From: Verrucomicrobiota bacterium
GTDB lineage: Bacteria; Verrucomicrobiota; Verrucomicrobiia; Limisphaerales; UBA9464
Reading direction: 5' to 3'
NCBI GenBank assembly: GCA_947471985.1
Contig: CANIZL010000031.1
Span: 1-58,692 of the forward strand
Length of the DNA: 58,692 bases
Shown here: positions 16,941-28,334 of the stretch, in pieces
Position numbering within the stretch: position 1 is the first letter of the stretch
How the letters are laid out: every line of letters starts with the position of its first letter
Translations under genes and position numbers: made by a program
Notes under the pieces: model-generated
Told to the model about the DNA's origin: nothing
The model's database searches: none
Seen by the model: only the letters and a program-made list of their open reading frames with translations

Positions 16941-19900
16941 ATGCTGACTTCCCAGAATGCCGCCCGTGAAATGTTGGGCTTGGATAAGGTCAACCTGGTG
17001 GACCACGTTGCGATCACTGTAGCGTCGCCGGAGAATATCAAGTCGTGGTCCAAGGGTGAGGTCAAGAATCCGGAAACGATCAACTACCGCACATTCAAAC
17101 CCGAAAAGGGCGGACTCTTCTGCGAGCGCATCTTCGGTCCCGTCAAGGATTGGGAGTGTTCCTGCGGAAAGTATAAGCGCATCAAGCATCGTGGTGTGGT
17201 TTGCGATCGCTGCGGTGTTGAAGTAACGCTGGCCCGGGTGCGGCGTGAGCGGATGGGACACATCGAGCTTTCGGTGCCCGTCTCCCATATCTGGTTCTTT
17301 AAGTGCATGCCCTCCCGCATCGGGTTGATGCTGGACATGACGGCACGGAATCTGGAGCGAGTCATTTACTATGAAGATTACATGGTGATTGACGCCGGCT
17401 CGACGTCCCTGAAGCCGCTGCAATTGCTCACCGAGCACGAATATCGCGAAGCCAAGCAGACCTACGGCAACGATTCCTTCGTCGCCAAAATGGGTGCTGA
17501 AGCCGTGCGCGATGCCCTCGCCTTGGTCAACCTCGACAAAACTGTCGAGGAACTTCAGGTCGCGATGACCGAGACCAAGTCCAAGCAAAACCGCAAGAAG
17601 ATCGCCAAGCGGATCAAGCTGTTTCAGGGCTTTTCCAAGTCCAAGAGTCGTCCGGAATGGATGATCTTGATTGTGCTGCCGGTGATTCCTCCGGACTTGC
17701 GTCCGTTGGTTCCGCTGGAAGGCGGTCGTTTTGCCACTTCCGATCTCAACGATCTCTATCGCCGGGTCATCAATCGCAATAACCGGTTGAAGAACCTGCT
17801 CCAGCTCAAGACGCCGGAGGTGATCATTCGCAACGAGAAGCGGATGTTGCAGGAGGCAGTGGACGCCCTGTTTGACAACGGTCGTCATGGCCGTGCGGTC
17901 ACCGGCGCGGGTAACCGGGCGTTGAAGTCGCTTTCGGATATGCTCAAGGGCAAATCCGGGCGCTTCCGTCAGAATTTGCTGGGCAAACGCGTCGATTACT
18001 CCGGCCGCTCGGTCATTGTCATCGGTCCCGACCTCAAGCTGAACCAGTGCGGTCTGCCGAAGAAGATGGCGCTCGTTCTGTTCGAGCCGTTCATCATCCG
18101 CAAGCTCAAGGAGCGCGGTTACGTGCATACCGTCCGCTCGGCCAAGAAGATGATCGAGCGGCAGTCGGCCGAAGTCTGGGACATCCTGGAAGAGGTCACG
18201 CGCGGACATCCGGTACTCCTCAACCGTGCGCCCACGCTGCATCGGTTGTCTGTGCAGGCATTCGAGCCCGTGTTGATCGAAGGCGAAGCCATCCGGATTC
18301 ATCCGCTGGTTTGTACCGCCTACAACGCCGACTTCGACGGTGACCAGATGGCCGTCCACGTACCCCTGTCCGTGGAGGCTCAGATGGAGGCCCGCCTCTT
18401 GATGATGGCGCCGCTCAACATCTTCAGTCCGTCGAGCGGCAAGCCGATCATGACGCCCACCCAGGACATTACCCTGGGTTGCTATTACCTGACCGCCGAA
18501 CCGCGTCGTCAAAAGAAGCCCAACGAACGGCTCATGCTGTTCGGCTCCAAGAACGAGGTGCTTTTTGCCCACGCCGACGGAGCGGTGAAGACCCATGATC
18601 GCGTGCTCATGGCGAATCCGGACTTCGGCAAGAAGACTCCCTACGGCGACGCCAACTCCAAGGTGATCGAAACCACGGTTGGACGGGTGATCTTCTCCGA
18701 GATCTGGCCCTACGACCTCGGTTTTCCCAACATCGTCGTCAACAAGAGCAAGCTGGGCGATCTCATCTTCAATTGCTATAAGCACTGCGGTCACGAGCGG
18801 ACCGTGATCATGCTGGACAAGCTGAAGGAAATCGGCTTCCAGGAGGCGACTCGCGCCGGGGTGTCCATCGGTATCGATGACATGATCATCCCGGTGGAAA
18901 AGCAGAAGGAAATCAAGATCGCGCTGGATCAAATCGGCGAGGTCGAGAAGCAGCACAAGAAGGGCGTCATCACCAACGCCGAACGTTACAACAAGGTCGT
19001 CGATATCTGGACCCACTGCACGGACCAGATCGGTGCCGGCATCATGAAGACCTTGGAGTTCAACCAGGGTAAGAAGGAATACAACCCTGTCTTCTTGATG
19101 GTGGATTCCGGTGCGCGCGGTAACAAGGCCCAGGTTCGTCAGTTGGCGGGTCTCCGTGGTCTGATGGCCAAGCCAAGCGGCGAAATCATTGAGAAGCCGA
19201 TTCTCTCGAACTTCCGCGAGGGTCTGACCGTTCTGGAGTACTTCATCTCCACCCACGGTGCCCGTAAGGGTCTGGCCGATACGGCGCTAAAGACTGCCGA
19301 CTCCGGCTATATGACCCGCAAACTGGTCGATGCCGCCCAGGACGTGATTATCCGTGAGGACGATTGCTCGACCACCGGGGGCATCCTGGTTTCGGCCATC
19401 TATGAGGGTGAAGAGGCCGTGCTCAAGATCAGCGAACGGATCTTTGGACGCTACTCGTCCGAGGACGTCTATGATCCGGGTGACCTGAAGCACAAGCTGA
19501 TCGGCTCCGGCGAGGAGTTTGATGAGGTGAAGTCCAAGGTCATCGAACGCGCCGGCATCGACCGCATTCGTATTCGCTCCGCGCTGACGTGCGAAGCCAA
19601 GGCCGGTATTTGTGCCAAGTGCTACGGCCGCAGTTTGGCGACGGGTGTTCTGGTTCGTCTCGGTGAGGCGGTCGGCATTGTTGCCGCCCAATCCATCGGT
19701 GAGCCCGGAACCCAGCTCACCATGCGTACGTTCCATTCCGGTGGTGTTGCCTTCGGTCAGTTCAAACAGCCCGAAATCAAGTCCAAGAACGACGGCGTGG
19801 TCCGCTTCAACGACCTGCGCTATGTGGATTTGGGCGACGGTAACTGCATTGTCCTTAACAAGAACGGATCCGTCACGATCTCGTCTCCCGAGGGCAAAGA

Positions 19901-21086
19901 ACTGGAAAACCACAACATCGTGGTCGGTTCCATCATCTCGGTGCCGGATGGTGGCACCGTGAAGAAGGCCGATGTTTTCGTCCAGTGGGATGCGTACAAC
20001 ATCCCCGTCATCACCGAAAAAGGTGGTCGCGTGAAGTTCCTCGACATTATCGAGGGCGTCACCATGAGGCAGGAAGTCGATCAACAGACCGGCTCCGAGG
20101 ACATGGTCGTCATCGAACACAAGGAGGATCTGCACCCGACGGTGATCGTCGAAAACAAGAAGGGCGAACCCCTCGCTCAGTACTCGATTCCGGCAGGCGC
20201 GCACTTGGCGGTCAACGAGGGCGACGAGGTCGGTGCCGGTGTGTTGCTGGCCAAGACGCCTCGTAAGGCATCGAAAACGAAGGACATCACCGGTGGTCTC
20301 CCGCGTGTGGCCGAGTTGTTCGAGGCCCGTCGGCCGAAGGATGCCGCGGAAATCGCCAAGATCGATGGTATCGTCGATTTCGGATCAAGTGTCCGTGGCA
20401 AGCGCTGCTTGGTCGTCAAGGATCCGCAGACCCAGGTCGAAGAGGAACACCTCATCCCGATCGGCAAGCATCTGATCGTCTACAAGGGCGACTTCGTTAA
20501 GAAGGGCCAGCAGTTGACGGACGGTCCGATGGTGCCGCACGAGATCTTGGACATCTGTGGTGTTCAGGAACTTCAGGAGCATCTCGTCAACGAGATTCAG
20601 GAGGTCTATCGTCTCCAAGGTGTGACGATTAACGACAAGCACGTCGAAATCATCATCCGGCAGATGCTCCGCAAGGTGCGCATCACCGAGCCGGGCGATT
20701 CACTCTTCCTCTGGGGCGAACAGATCGACAAGACGACGTTCCAGGACGAGAACGATCGGGTGGAGAAGATGGGTGGCAAGCCCGCGGAAGCGGCTCCGGT
20801 GCTCTTGGGCATTACCAAGGCGTCGCTGGAAACCGAATCCTTCCTCAGTGCGGCGTCGTTCCAGGACACCACCCGGGTCCTCACCGAAGCCGCCACGATG
20901 GGCAAGGTGGACAACCTGCGCGGGTTCAAGGAAAACGTGATCATGGGGCACATCATCCCCGCGGGCACCGGCTTCTCGATCCATCGCGATATCCGGGTTA
21001 AGACGCTCGTGGAACTGCCGGCCGACGAACCGGCAACGCTGGATATTACGGGCGACGCTCCGTCGGAGAATCCGCTGCTGGGCTAA
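16941..21086 (+). CDS. rpoC: DNA-directed RNA polymerase subunit beta'
   Basis: 1,381 residues. It carries the catalytic Mg site NADFDGDQ, with Asp464, Asp466 and Asp468. The N-terminal zinc site is Cys73, Cys75, Cys88 and Cys91 (CSCGKYKR...CDRC). The second zinc site is in the [13 protein letters not shown] region. The bridge-helix/trigger region has [19 protein letters not shown], and later [20 protein letters not shown]. It follows rpoB after 40 bases and is the last gene before a strong terminator. Confidence 0.99.
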   Translation: MLTSQNAAREMLGLDKVNLVDHVAITVASPENIKSWSKGEVKNPETINYRTFKPEKGGLFCERIFGPVKDWECSCGKYKRIKHRGVVCDRCGVEVTLARVRRERMGHIELSVPVSHIWFFKCMPSRIGLMLDMTARNLERVIYYEDYMVIDAGSTSLKPLQLLTEHEYREAKQTYGNDSFVAKMGAEAVRDALALVNLDKTVEELQVAMTETKSKQNRKKIAKRIKLFQGFSKSKSRPEWMILIVLPVIPPDLRPLVPLEGGRFATSDLNDLYRRVINRNNRLKNLLQLKTPEVIIRNEKRMLQEAVDALFDNGRHGRAVTGAGNRALKSLSDMLKGKSGRFRQNLLGKRVDYSGRSVIVIGPDLKLNQCGLPKKMALVLFEPFIIRKLKERGYVHTVRSAKKMIERQSAEVWDILEEVTRGHPVLLNRAPTLHRLSVQAFEPVLIEGEAIRIHPLVCTAYNADFDGDQMAVHVPLSVEAQMEARLLMMAPLNIFSPSSGKPIMTPTQDITLGCYYLTAEPRRQKKPNERLMLFGSKNEVLFAHADGAVKTHDRVLMANPDFGKKTPYGDANSKVIETTVGRVIFSEIWPYDLGFPNIVVNKSKLGDLIFNCYKHCGHERTVIMLDKLKEIGFQEATRAGVSIGIDDMIIPVEKQKEIKIALDQIGEVEKQHKKGVITNAERYNKVVDIWTHCTDQIGAGIMKTLEFNQGKKEYNPVFLMVDSGARGNKAQVRQLAGLRGLMAKPSGEIIEKPILSNFREGLTVLEYFISTHGARKGLADTALKTADSGYMTRKLVDAAQDVIIREDDCSTTGGILVSAIYEGEEAVLKISERIFGRYSSEDVYDPGDLKHKLIGSGEEFDEVKSKVIERAGIDRIRIRSALTCEAKAGICAKCYGRSLATGVLVRLGEAVGIVAAQSIGEPGTQLTMRTFHSGGVAFGQFKQPEIKSKNDGVVRFNDLRYVDLGDGNCIVLNKNGSVTISSPEGKELENHNIVVGSIISVPDGGTVKKADVFVQWDAYNIPVITEKGGRVKFLDIIEGVTMRQEVDQQTGSEDMVVIEHKEDLHPTVIVENKKGEPLAQYSIPAGAHLAVNEGDEVGAGVLLAKTPRKASKTKDITGGLPRVAELFEARRPKDAAEIAKIDGIVDFGSSVRGKRCLVVKDPQTQVEEEHLIPIGKHLIVYKGDFVKKGQQLTDGPMVPHEILDICGVQELQEHLVNEIQEVYRLQGVTINDKHVEIIIRQMLRKVRITEPGDSLFLWGEQIDKTTFQDENDRVEKMGGKPAEAAPVLLGITKASLETESFLSAASFQDTTRVLTEAATMGKVDNLRGFKENVIMGHIIPAGTGFSIHRDIRVKTLVELPADEPATLDITGDAPSENPLLG

Positions 21087-21108
21087 CCCTTGCTCGCACT
21101 GACGCTAG

Positions 21109-21145
21109 CGGGCCGCTTCGTTCCGACGAAGCGGCCCGTTCGTTT
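21109..21145 (+). terminator. Intrinsic terminator after rpoC
   Basis: CGGGCCGCTTCGT (21109-21121) pairs perfectly with ACGAAGCGGCCCG (21126-21138) around loop TCCG, followed by TTCGTTT. This marks the end of the tuf-rpoC cluster. Confidence 0.88.
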
Positions 21146-21308
21146 ATCGGCTTGAATGGGGGAGGATTTCGGTCCGCCGCGACAGTGCGCCCTGGTCTCG
21201 GGCCGGGGCATTGAACCTCCCGCGATACTTTTCGTTCCCGTCGGCCATTTCTAGGGTATATCCTGAGGTCGCACCGTTTTTCTGTTCTTACCTGCTCGGC
21301 GTTGTCAC

Positions 21309-23378
21309 ATGAATCATTGGCTTACCCCTTTAGCGTATCTGCTCGGTGGCATGACCCTGAAGTGGGTCCTGGATCTTTTCTTTCTGCGGCATGTCTACCG
21401 CGACAATGAGCATAAGCTCAATGTCCGTGAGGCAGAATTCACGACCCTCAAACATGAGCATACCCAGGCGCTGACCGACCTGAAAAACAAGCTCACGGAA
21501 CTGGACGCCACCAGTAAGGCGAAGCTCCTCGCAGAGGGGAGTTTGGCGAAAGTGAATTCCAATCTCGTCGCGCTCCGCACCCACGTGCTGCGCCTGGAAG
21601 AGGACCTTGGGGCCGCTCGCAGTCGCGAGGCCGAGTTGGTTGAACGTGTGACGGTCCGGGATGGGGAGCTGCAGGCGGCCACGGCACGCCTCGGATCGCT
21701 GGAGGGCGAACTGCGGGAACAGACGACCGGCGGGGAATCCCTGCGCCTGGAACTTGCTGAAGTAAAGGCGACCGCAGCGACGCTGGCGGATGCCGAGGCG
21801 GGCTTGCGGGTGCAACTTGCGGAGACGCAGCAGGAATCTTCCCGCCGATTGGTGCGCTTGGGCGAGTTGGAGGATGGTCTAGTGTCTCAAAGGCAGCTCC
21901 AGATCACGCTGGAGGCGGCGGTACAAAGCCGCGATGCCCAGATCGCCGACTGCCAAAGTCGGTTTGCGGCGCTGGAGGCAGAACGGGAATCGGTCGCCAC
22001 CACCCTGAAATTGACGGATCGCGAACTCGCCATCGCCCGTGCGGAAGTTCTCGCGCAGGCGCGCCGCCTCGAGGAGGCCGCACTGGGGACGTCAGGCCGC
22101 CAGGCGGAGCTCGAAGCGATGAACTCCCGGGTCACGGAATTAACCTCGGCGCGGACCGTGGGTGAGACGCAGATCAAGGAACTGGAAACCGTGGTGAATC
22201 GCTTGAAACAGCAAGTGATGGAGTTCCGCGAATCCCTGGACACCGCGGCGGCGGCGAATCGACGCCTGGCGGCCGAATTGTCCGAGGCGCGGGAGCGGTT
22301 GGCCGGATCGCAGATTTCGAAAGATGGTTTTGCCGCGACACTAAAAGCGTCCGAGGACGAGGTGGTTGGTTTGCGCAGCAAGCTTGCCGAGCAACAGATC
22401 CGTATCCAGTCCATGGAAGACGAATGTGCCGGGCTGCAGGGCCAATTGAAATCGGCCCTGTCCGAGTTCCAGATCCCCGCGGTTACTGCCCCGGCGGACA
22501 AGTTGCCCTTTCCTGATCCGGATCCGGCTTGGGTTCACCGGGTCAGTGATATTCAAGCCGAGTTGGCGGCGGTATCCGAATCGCATGCGCAGCTGGAGAC
22601 GGAGTTGATTCGGGAGCGGCAACGGAGTGCGGATTTGGAGGAGCAGTTGCGGGTGGCGGCATCGACTTCGGACGCCCGGGTGGAGACATCGGGTTCCGCC
22701 CCGGCGGTTGATCTGCTGGCTGAGATTGATGAGCTCAATCGCGAACGCAATACCCTCGCGGCGGAACTCGCGGCCTTAAAATCCCAGACGCCCTCCCAGC
22801 CGTCGGGCTCGGGTCGGAAAAAGAAGGCGCGCACAGCCGATGTTGAGCTCTTTCCGGTGGCATCCGCATCGACGGATTCGGCTGCGGAGACCGACGCTTC
22901 GTCCGAGGGTGAGGGAGTGGTGGAGTTTTCCTCCAAGTGCCCGCAGCATCTGAGCGATGTGAAGGGGATCGGTCCGGTGTTCGAGCAGCGTTTGTACGTG
23001 GCGGGTGTCGGTAGTTATTGGGAGCTGGCGCAATTGACGGATCGTACGCTGGCCGAGGTGCTGGAGTTGGACGCGCCTCAGCGGGAGAGTTTTGATTTTG
23101 CCGCCGCCCGGGCGGACGCCGCTCGACTGGCCCGGGAGACTCGAAGCGAAGGCCGCAAGTGGACCGGGGATCAGCCCGATGATTTGGAGCCTTTGGAAGG
23201 GATTGGGGCGGCGATTGAAAAGCGCCTCTATAATGCCGGCATTTGCACCTTTGCGGCGCTCGCTGCTGCTTCCGAGGAATCGCTCGCAGAGATTTGTCCG
23301 ACGGCCAAGTTCCGTGGGGCCAATTATGCCCGATGGATTGAGCAAGCCCGCCAACGTATCGCTCGCGAGGAGGATTAA
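21309..23378 (+). CDS. Membrane-anchored coiled-coil protein with two helix-hairpin-helix modules
   Basis: 689 residues. One N-terminal hydrophobic segment (about residues 4-26) is followed by a very long Ala/Glu/Leu/Arg-rich coiled coil (about 35-510) with heptad character. A Lys-rich hinge (GSGRKKKAR) comes next. Then come two related C-terminal modules: LSDVKGIGPVFEQRLYVAGV (about residue 546) and LEPLEGIGAAIEKRLYNAGI (about residue 625). The GIGxxxExRLYxAGI pattern is that of the helix-hairpin-helix domain found in predicted flap-endonuclease-like and ribosomal-protein-associated small proteins; it often binds DNA. Function is unknown. A role tethering DNA or another partner to the inner membrane is inference. 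The next gene starts three bases after the stop. Confidence 0.75.
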   Translation: MNHWLTPLAYLLGGMTLKWVLDLFFLRHVYRDNEHKLNVREAEFTTLKHEHTQALTDLKNKLTELDATSKAKLLAEGSLAKVNSNLVALRTHVLRLEEDLGAARSREAELVERVTVRDGELQAATARLGSLEGELREQTTGGESLRLELAEVKATAATLADAEAGLRVQLAETQQESSRRLVRLGELEDGLVSQRQLQITLEAAVQSRDAQIADCQSRFAALEAERESVATTLKLTDRELAIARAEVLAQARRLEEAALGTSGRQAELEAMNSRVTELTSARTVGETQIKELETVVNRLKQQVMEFRESLDTAAAANRRLAAELSEARERLAGSQISKDGFAATLKASEDEVVGLRSKLAEQQIRIQSMEDECAGLQGQLKSALSEFQIPAVTAPADKLPFPDPDPAWVHRVSDIQAELAAVSESHAQLETELIRERQRSADLEEQLRVAASTSDARVETSGSAPAVDLLAEIDELNRERNTLAAELAALKSQTPSQPSGSGRKKKARTADVELFPVASASTDSAAETDASSEGEGVVEFSSKCPQHLSDVKGIGPVFEQRLYVAGVGSYWELAQLTDRTLAEVLELDAPQRESFDFAAARADAARLARETRSEGRKWTGDQPDDLEPLEGIGAAIEKRLYNAGICTFAALAAASEESLAEICPTAKFRGANYARWIEQARQRIAREED

Positions 23379-23381
23379 ACC

Positions 23382-23900
23382 ATGTTTGAAAACGGGCGAC
23401 CCCGCTACTGGATCGATTGGTACGATCCCTGGTACCTGATTCTACCGTTGCTTCTGGCGGGTGTCCTGGCGGGTATCCGCTGGCTCCCGGCCTCGCGGCC
23501 GGCCCGCTTGGCCGTCGCCATGCCGGCCTCGCGGATGCCGGCGGCTCGAACCGTGCCGTTGCCGGTGCTGGCCCCCGCGGTTCTGGAATCGCCCATGAAC
23601 GGCAAGGGCTTCTACCAGAGCCGGATGCCGGATGCGGAAGGGCGGGCTGAACCGGGGGCGGTCGTGTGCCTGGATTATGCCCGGTTGGATTTGCGGGATC
23701 CCGATTGGCGGCTGTTGGCGCAAATGCCTGCGGATCCGGCGGGGCGATTTCATTTCAAATTGCAGAATTTTCCGCCGGGTAGCTATCGCCTTCGGGCCCG
23801 GTTGGTCACGGACACTGGATTGGGGAAGAACTCCAGTGAAGCCATGGTCACGGTCTTTGCCGACCCGGTTGCCGAACCCCGGCGACGGGCTCGACGTTAG
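23382..23900 (+). CDS. Single-pass membrane protein with a C-terminal beta domain, unknown
   Basis: 172 residues. Trp/Tyr-rich N-terminus (PRYWIDWYDPWYLI), one transmembrane helix at about residues 18-36, a Pro/Ala/Arg-rich linker (about 38-70), and a C-terminal part from about 70 to 160. There ESPMNGKGFYQSRMPDAEG, GRFHFKLQNFPPGSYRLRA suggest a small Ig-like or carboxypeptidase-regulatory-like beta fold. The protein ends PRRRARR. It almost abuts the coiled-coil gene (three bases), so the two are probably made together. I do not recognise a family. Confidence 0.6.
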   Translation: MFENGRPRYWIDWYDPWYLILPLLLAGVLAGIRWLPASRPARLAVAMPASRMPAARTVPLPVLAPAVLESPMNGKGFYQSRMPDAEGRAEPGAVVCLDYARLDLRDPDWRLLAQMPADPAGRFHFKLQNFPPGSYRLRARLVTDTGLGKNSSEAMVTVFADPVAEPRRRARR

Positions 23901-23966
23901 TAACTCGCTGTTGGGCCCCGGCACTTGGTGGGCGATCTGCCGGGGACGTAAGTCCGGCCCCGAGAT

Positions 23967-23999
23967 AAAAAACGGCGCGACCTTTTGAGTCGCGCCGTT
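23967..23999 (-). terminator. Intrinsic terminator of the dnaK-groES-groEL unit
   Basis: Read on the minus strand, ACGGCGCGAC (23998-23989) pairs with GTCGCGCCGT (23981-23972) around a seven-base loop and is followed by TTTTTT. It lies 31 bases after the groEL stop. Confidence 0.85.
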
Positions 24000-24029
24000 G
24001 CTGTGAGGGAACCGGGTTACCGGATTCGC

Positions 24030-25664
<1,635 letters not shown>

Positions 25665-25715
25665 ATTATTTGGGGATATTGAATCGAGATTGAATTGGGT
25701 TTAGCTAGACGCGGA

Positions 25716-26009
25716 TCAGGCAATGATCGCGATCAGGTCGTCGGCATTGAAGATCTTGTATTCCTTGCCGTCGATCTTGACTTCGGTGCCGCCGTATTTG
25801 GAGACGAGCACGCGATCTCCGACCTTGACTTCGAAGGCGATCACTTTGCCATCTTCATCCTTCTTGCCGGTTCCGAGCGCGCGGATCACCCCTTCGGACG
25901 GCTTTTCCTTGGCCGAATCCGGGATGATGATCCCGCCCTTTTTGACTTCCTTTTCCTCAGCCTGCTCCACGAGGACGCGATCGCCGAGGGGTTTCACATT
26001 GAGTGCCAT
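25716..26009 (-). CDS. groES: Co-chaperonin GroES (10 kDa)
   Basis: 97 residues, the lid of the GroEL chamber. It has [11 protein letters not shown]-type N-terminus ([14 protein letters not shown]), the mobile loop [18 protein letters not shown], then [17 protein letters not shown] and [13 protein letters not shown]. It lies 76 bases after dnaK, and no CIRCE element is seen in that gap. Confidence 0.98.
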   Translation of the reverse strand: MALNVKPLGDRVLVEQAEEKEVKKGGIIIPDSAKEKPSEGVIRALGTGKKDEDGKVIAFEVKVGDRVLVSKYGGTEVKIDGKEYKIFNADDLIAIIA

Positions 26010-26085
26010 AGTACTGAACTAGTCTCTTATTTGTTTGTTAACTGCGTGATTGCTGCCCGCCGCACGAGCGGCCGGCCAAATTCAT

Positions 26086-28032
26086 TCAGGACTTTTTGTC
26101 GTCCACGACGTCGGCGTCGAACACCGGACCGTCATCACCCTTCTTGCCACCGGCTCCACCCTGGGCGGTCTCGCCGCCGGGCGCGGCGCCAGCACCGGGT
26201 CCGCCGGCCGCGTCGCCCTGGGCACCCGCCTTGGCGTACATCTCGGTCGAGGCGGCCTGCATGGTTTCGTTGACCTTTTCCAACGAACTGCGGATGGCGG
26301 CGACATCGCTGCCCTTGAGCGCATCCTTGGCCGCCGAAACCGCGGCTTCGATTCCGGCCTTCTTGTCGCCCAGTTTGTCGCCGTTTTCCTTCAGGAATTT
26401 CTCGGTGCGATAGACCGTGTTGTCGGCCTCATTGCGCAGCTCAACTTCCTCGCGCCGCCCCTTGTCGGCTTCGGCGTTGGCTTCGGCATCCCGGCGCATC
26501 TTTTCCACCTCGTCCTTGGACAGGCCGCTGGAAGCGGTGATGACGATCTTGTGCATCTTGCCGGTGCCCAGATCCTTGGCGCTGACGTTGAGAATACCGT
26601 TCGCGTCCAGATCGAAGGTGACCTCGATCTTGGGCGTGCCGCGCGGGGCCGGCGGCAGGTCCGTGAGATCGAACTGCCCCAGCAGCTTGTTGTCGTTGAA
26701 CATGGCCCGTTCGCCTTGCCCAACGCGAATCGTGACCGCCGGCTGGTTGTCACTGTAGGTGGAGAACACTTCCGTCTTACGGGTGGGGATGGTCGTGTTC
26801 CGCTCGATCATCTTGGTGAAGACGGAGCCAGCCGTATCGATACCCAAGCTCAACGGGGTCACGTCCAGGAGGAGGACGTCCTTGACTTCACCCTTCAACA
26901 CGCCGCCTTGAATGGCGGCGCCGATGGCGACGACTTCGTCGGGGTTGACGCCTTGATGCGGCGGTTTGCTGACCAGCGCGCGGGCGGTTTCGACGACCCG
27001 GGGCATCCGGGTCATGCCACCAACGAGCACGAGTTCGTCAATCTGCTCGGCGCTCAGGCCGGCATCCTTCAAACAAGCGCGGGTCGGGACAATCGTGCGC
27101 TCAAACAGGCGGTCACACAGCTGCTCCATCTTGGCGCGGGAAAGCTTGGAGCTGATATGCTTCGGCCCGGTGGCATCCGCCGTGACGAAGGGCAGCGAAA
27201 TATCATACTGCTGCGAACTGGAGAGGGCGATTTTGGCCTTTTCCGCCTCTTCCTTGATGCGTTGCAGTGCGTCCGGCTGCTTGCGCAGGTCGATGCCCTG
27301 TTCGCGTTGAAATTCGTTGAGGATCCAATCGATGATCGCGTTGTCCCAATCGTCGCCGCCGAGATGGGTGTCGCCATTGGTGGCCTTTACTTCAAACACC
27401 CCATCGCCGATTTCGAGAACCGAGATGTCGAAGGTGCCGCCACCGAGGTCATAGACGGCGATTTTCTCGTCCTTTTTCTTGTCCAGACCGTAGGCCAGCG
27501 AGGCGGCGGTGGGCTCGTTGATGATGCGGAGCACGTCCAGCCCCGCGATCTTGCCGGCGTCCTTGGTGGCCTGGCGTTGAGAATCGTTGAAATAGGCCGG
27601 CACGGTGATGACCGCCTGGGTGATGGTTTCGCCCAAGCGGGTTTCGGCATCGGTCTTCAGCTTGGTGAGGATCATCGCGCTGATCTCAGGCGGGCTGTAA
27701 GTCTTGGTGACCCCGCCGTCCTCGACCTGAATGTGCGCATCCCCATTGGCGGCCTTCACCACCTTGTACGGCACCCGTTTGGTCTCTTCCGTAATTTCGT
27801 CAAACTTGCGCCCCATGAAGCGCTTCACCGAGTACACGGTGTTGCGGGGATTGGTCACGGCCTGGCGTTTTGCCGCCTCACCCACCACGCGCTCACCGCT
27901 CTTGGTGAAGGCGACCACGGAGGGAGTGGTTCGCTTACCTTCCGAATTCTCCAGCACCAGCGGTTCTCCGCCTTCCATCACGGCGAAGCACGAGTTGGTG
28001 GTTCCGAGGTCAATTCCGAGAATCTTGGCCAT
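26086..28032 (-). CDS. dnaK: Chaperone DnaK (Hsp70)
   Basis: 648 residues. The ATPase domain begins [19 protein letters not shown] and includes [20 protein letters not shown] and the [16 protein letters not shown] phosphate motif. Also present are [11 protein letters not shown] and the substrate domain start [17 protein letters not shown]. The C-terminal lid ends in a Gly/Ala-rich tail and [10 protein letters not shown], which departs from the common EEVKD-type end. Normal partners grpE and dnaJ are not adjacent; instead groES and groEL follow, so all three folding genes appear to form one unit. Confidence 0.99.
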   Translation of the reverse strand: MAKILGIDLGTTNSCFAVMEGGEPLVLENSEGKRTTPSVVAFTKSGERVVGEAAKRQAVTNPRNTVYSVKRFMGRKFDEITEETKRVPYKVVKAANGDAHIQVEDGGVTKTYSPPEISAMILTKLKTDAETRLGETITQAVITVPAYFNDSQRQATKDAGKIAGLDVLRIINEPTAASLAYGLDKKKDEKIAVYDLGGGTFDISVLEIGDGVFEVKATNGDTHLGGDDWDNAIIDWILNEFQREQGIDLRKQPDALQRIKEEAEKAKIALSSSQQYDISLPFVTADATGPKHISSKLSRAKMEQLCDRLFERTIVPTRACLKDAGLSAEQIDELVLVGGMTRMPRVVETARALVSKPPHQGVNPDEVVAIGAAIQGGVLKGEVKDVLLLDVTPLSLGIDTAGSVFTKMIERNTTIPTRKTEVFSTYSDNQPAVTIRVGQGERAMFNDNKLLGQFDLTDLPPAPRGTPKIEVTFDLDANGILNVSAKDLGTGKMHKIVITASSGLSKDEVEKMRRDAEANAEADKGRREEVELRNEADNTVYRTEKFLKENGDKLGDKKAGIEAAVSAAKDALKGSDVAAIRSSLEKVNETMQAASTEMYAKAGAQGDAAGGPGAGAAPGGETAQGGAGGKKGDDGPVFDADVVDDKKS

Positions 28033-28334
28033 AAATAATCAAAAGTTCGTCCCTTCACCTCTGCAATCCCCGGGCCGAACCGCCGCCGATGGCGAAGTGG
28101 CCAAAATGCCCAATAAAAGCCCAGTTTCCGCTCAGGACTCCCAGGGAAGGGAATTGGGCACCTGTGACAAGGTGTGACATGGCGCGTCACTTTTGCGGCA
28201 CACTGGGGTGCCGGGCGGGCGGGGGAGGAGGGTGCTGGACTGGGGGTTGCCCCTGCCGGGCTGCTTTCGGGTAGGAGACGAAAATGCGTTTTTTGGAAAC
28301 GGCCGGATCGGTGTAGTGTTTCTTCACTCGCTTC
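28033..28334. other. Divergent intergenic region between dnaK and the PSD1 gene
   Basis: The 302 bases must hold both promoters. I could not pick a convincing sigma-70 or heat-shock (sigma-32-like) promoter, and no CIRCE repeat is present. It does contain GTGAC (28164-28168), GTGAC (28174-28178) and inverted GTCAC (28186-28190), which could be an operator. The stretch 28201-28260 is extremely G-rich on the plus strand. No small gene seen. Confidence 0.5.

Noticed and set aside
26010-26085. CIRCE operator before groES
   Set aside because: A GCACTC word is present only as part of the groES start (MALNV); the inverted partner is missing.
26050-28038. 662-codon open frame opposite dnaK
   Set aside because: It is exactly antisense to a textbook DnaK; long antisense frames on dnaK are a known result of codon bias in GC-rich genes.
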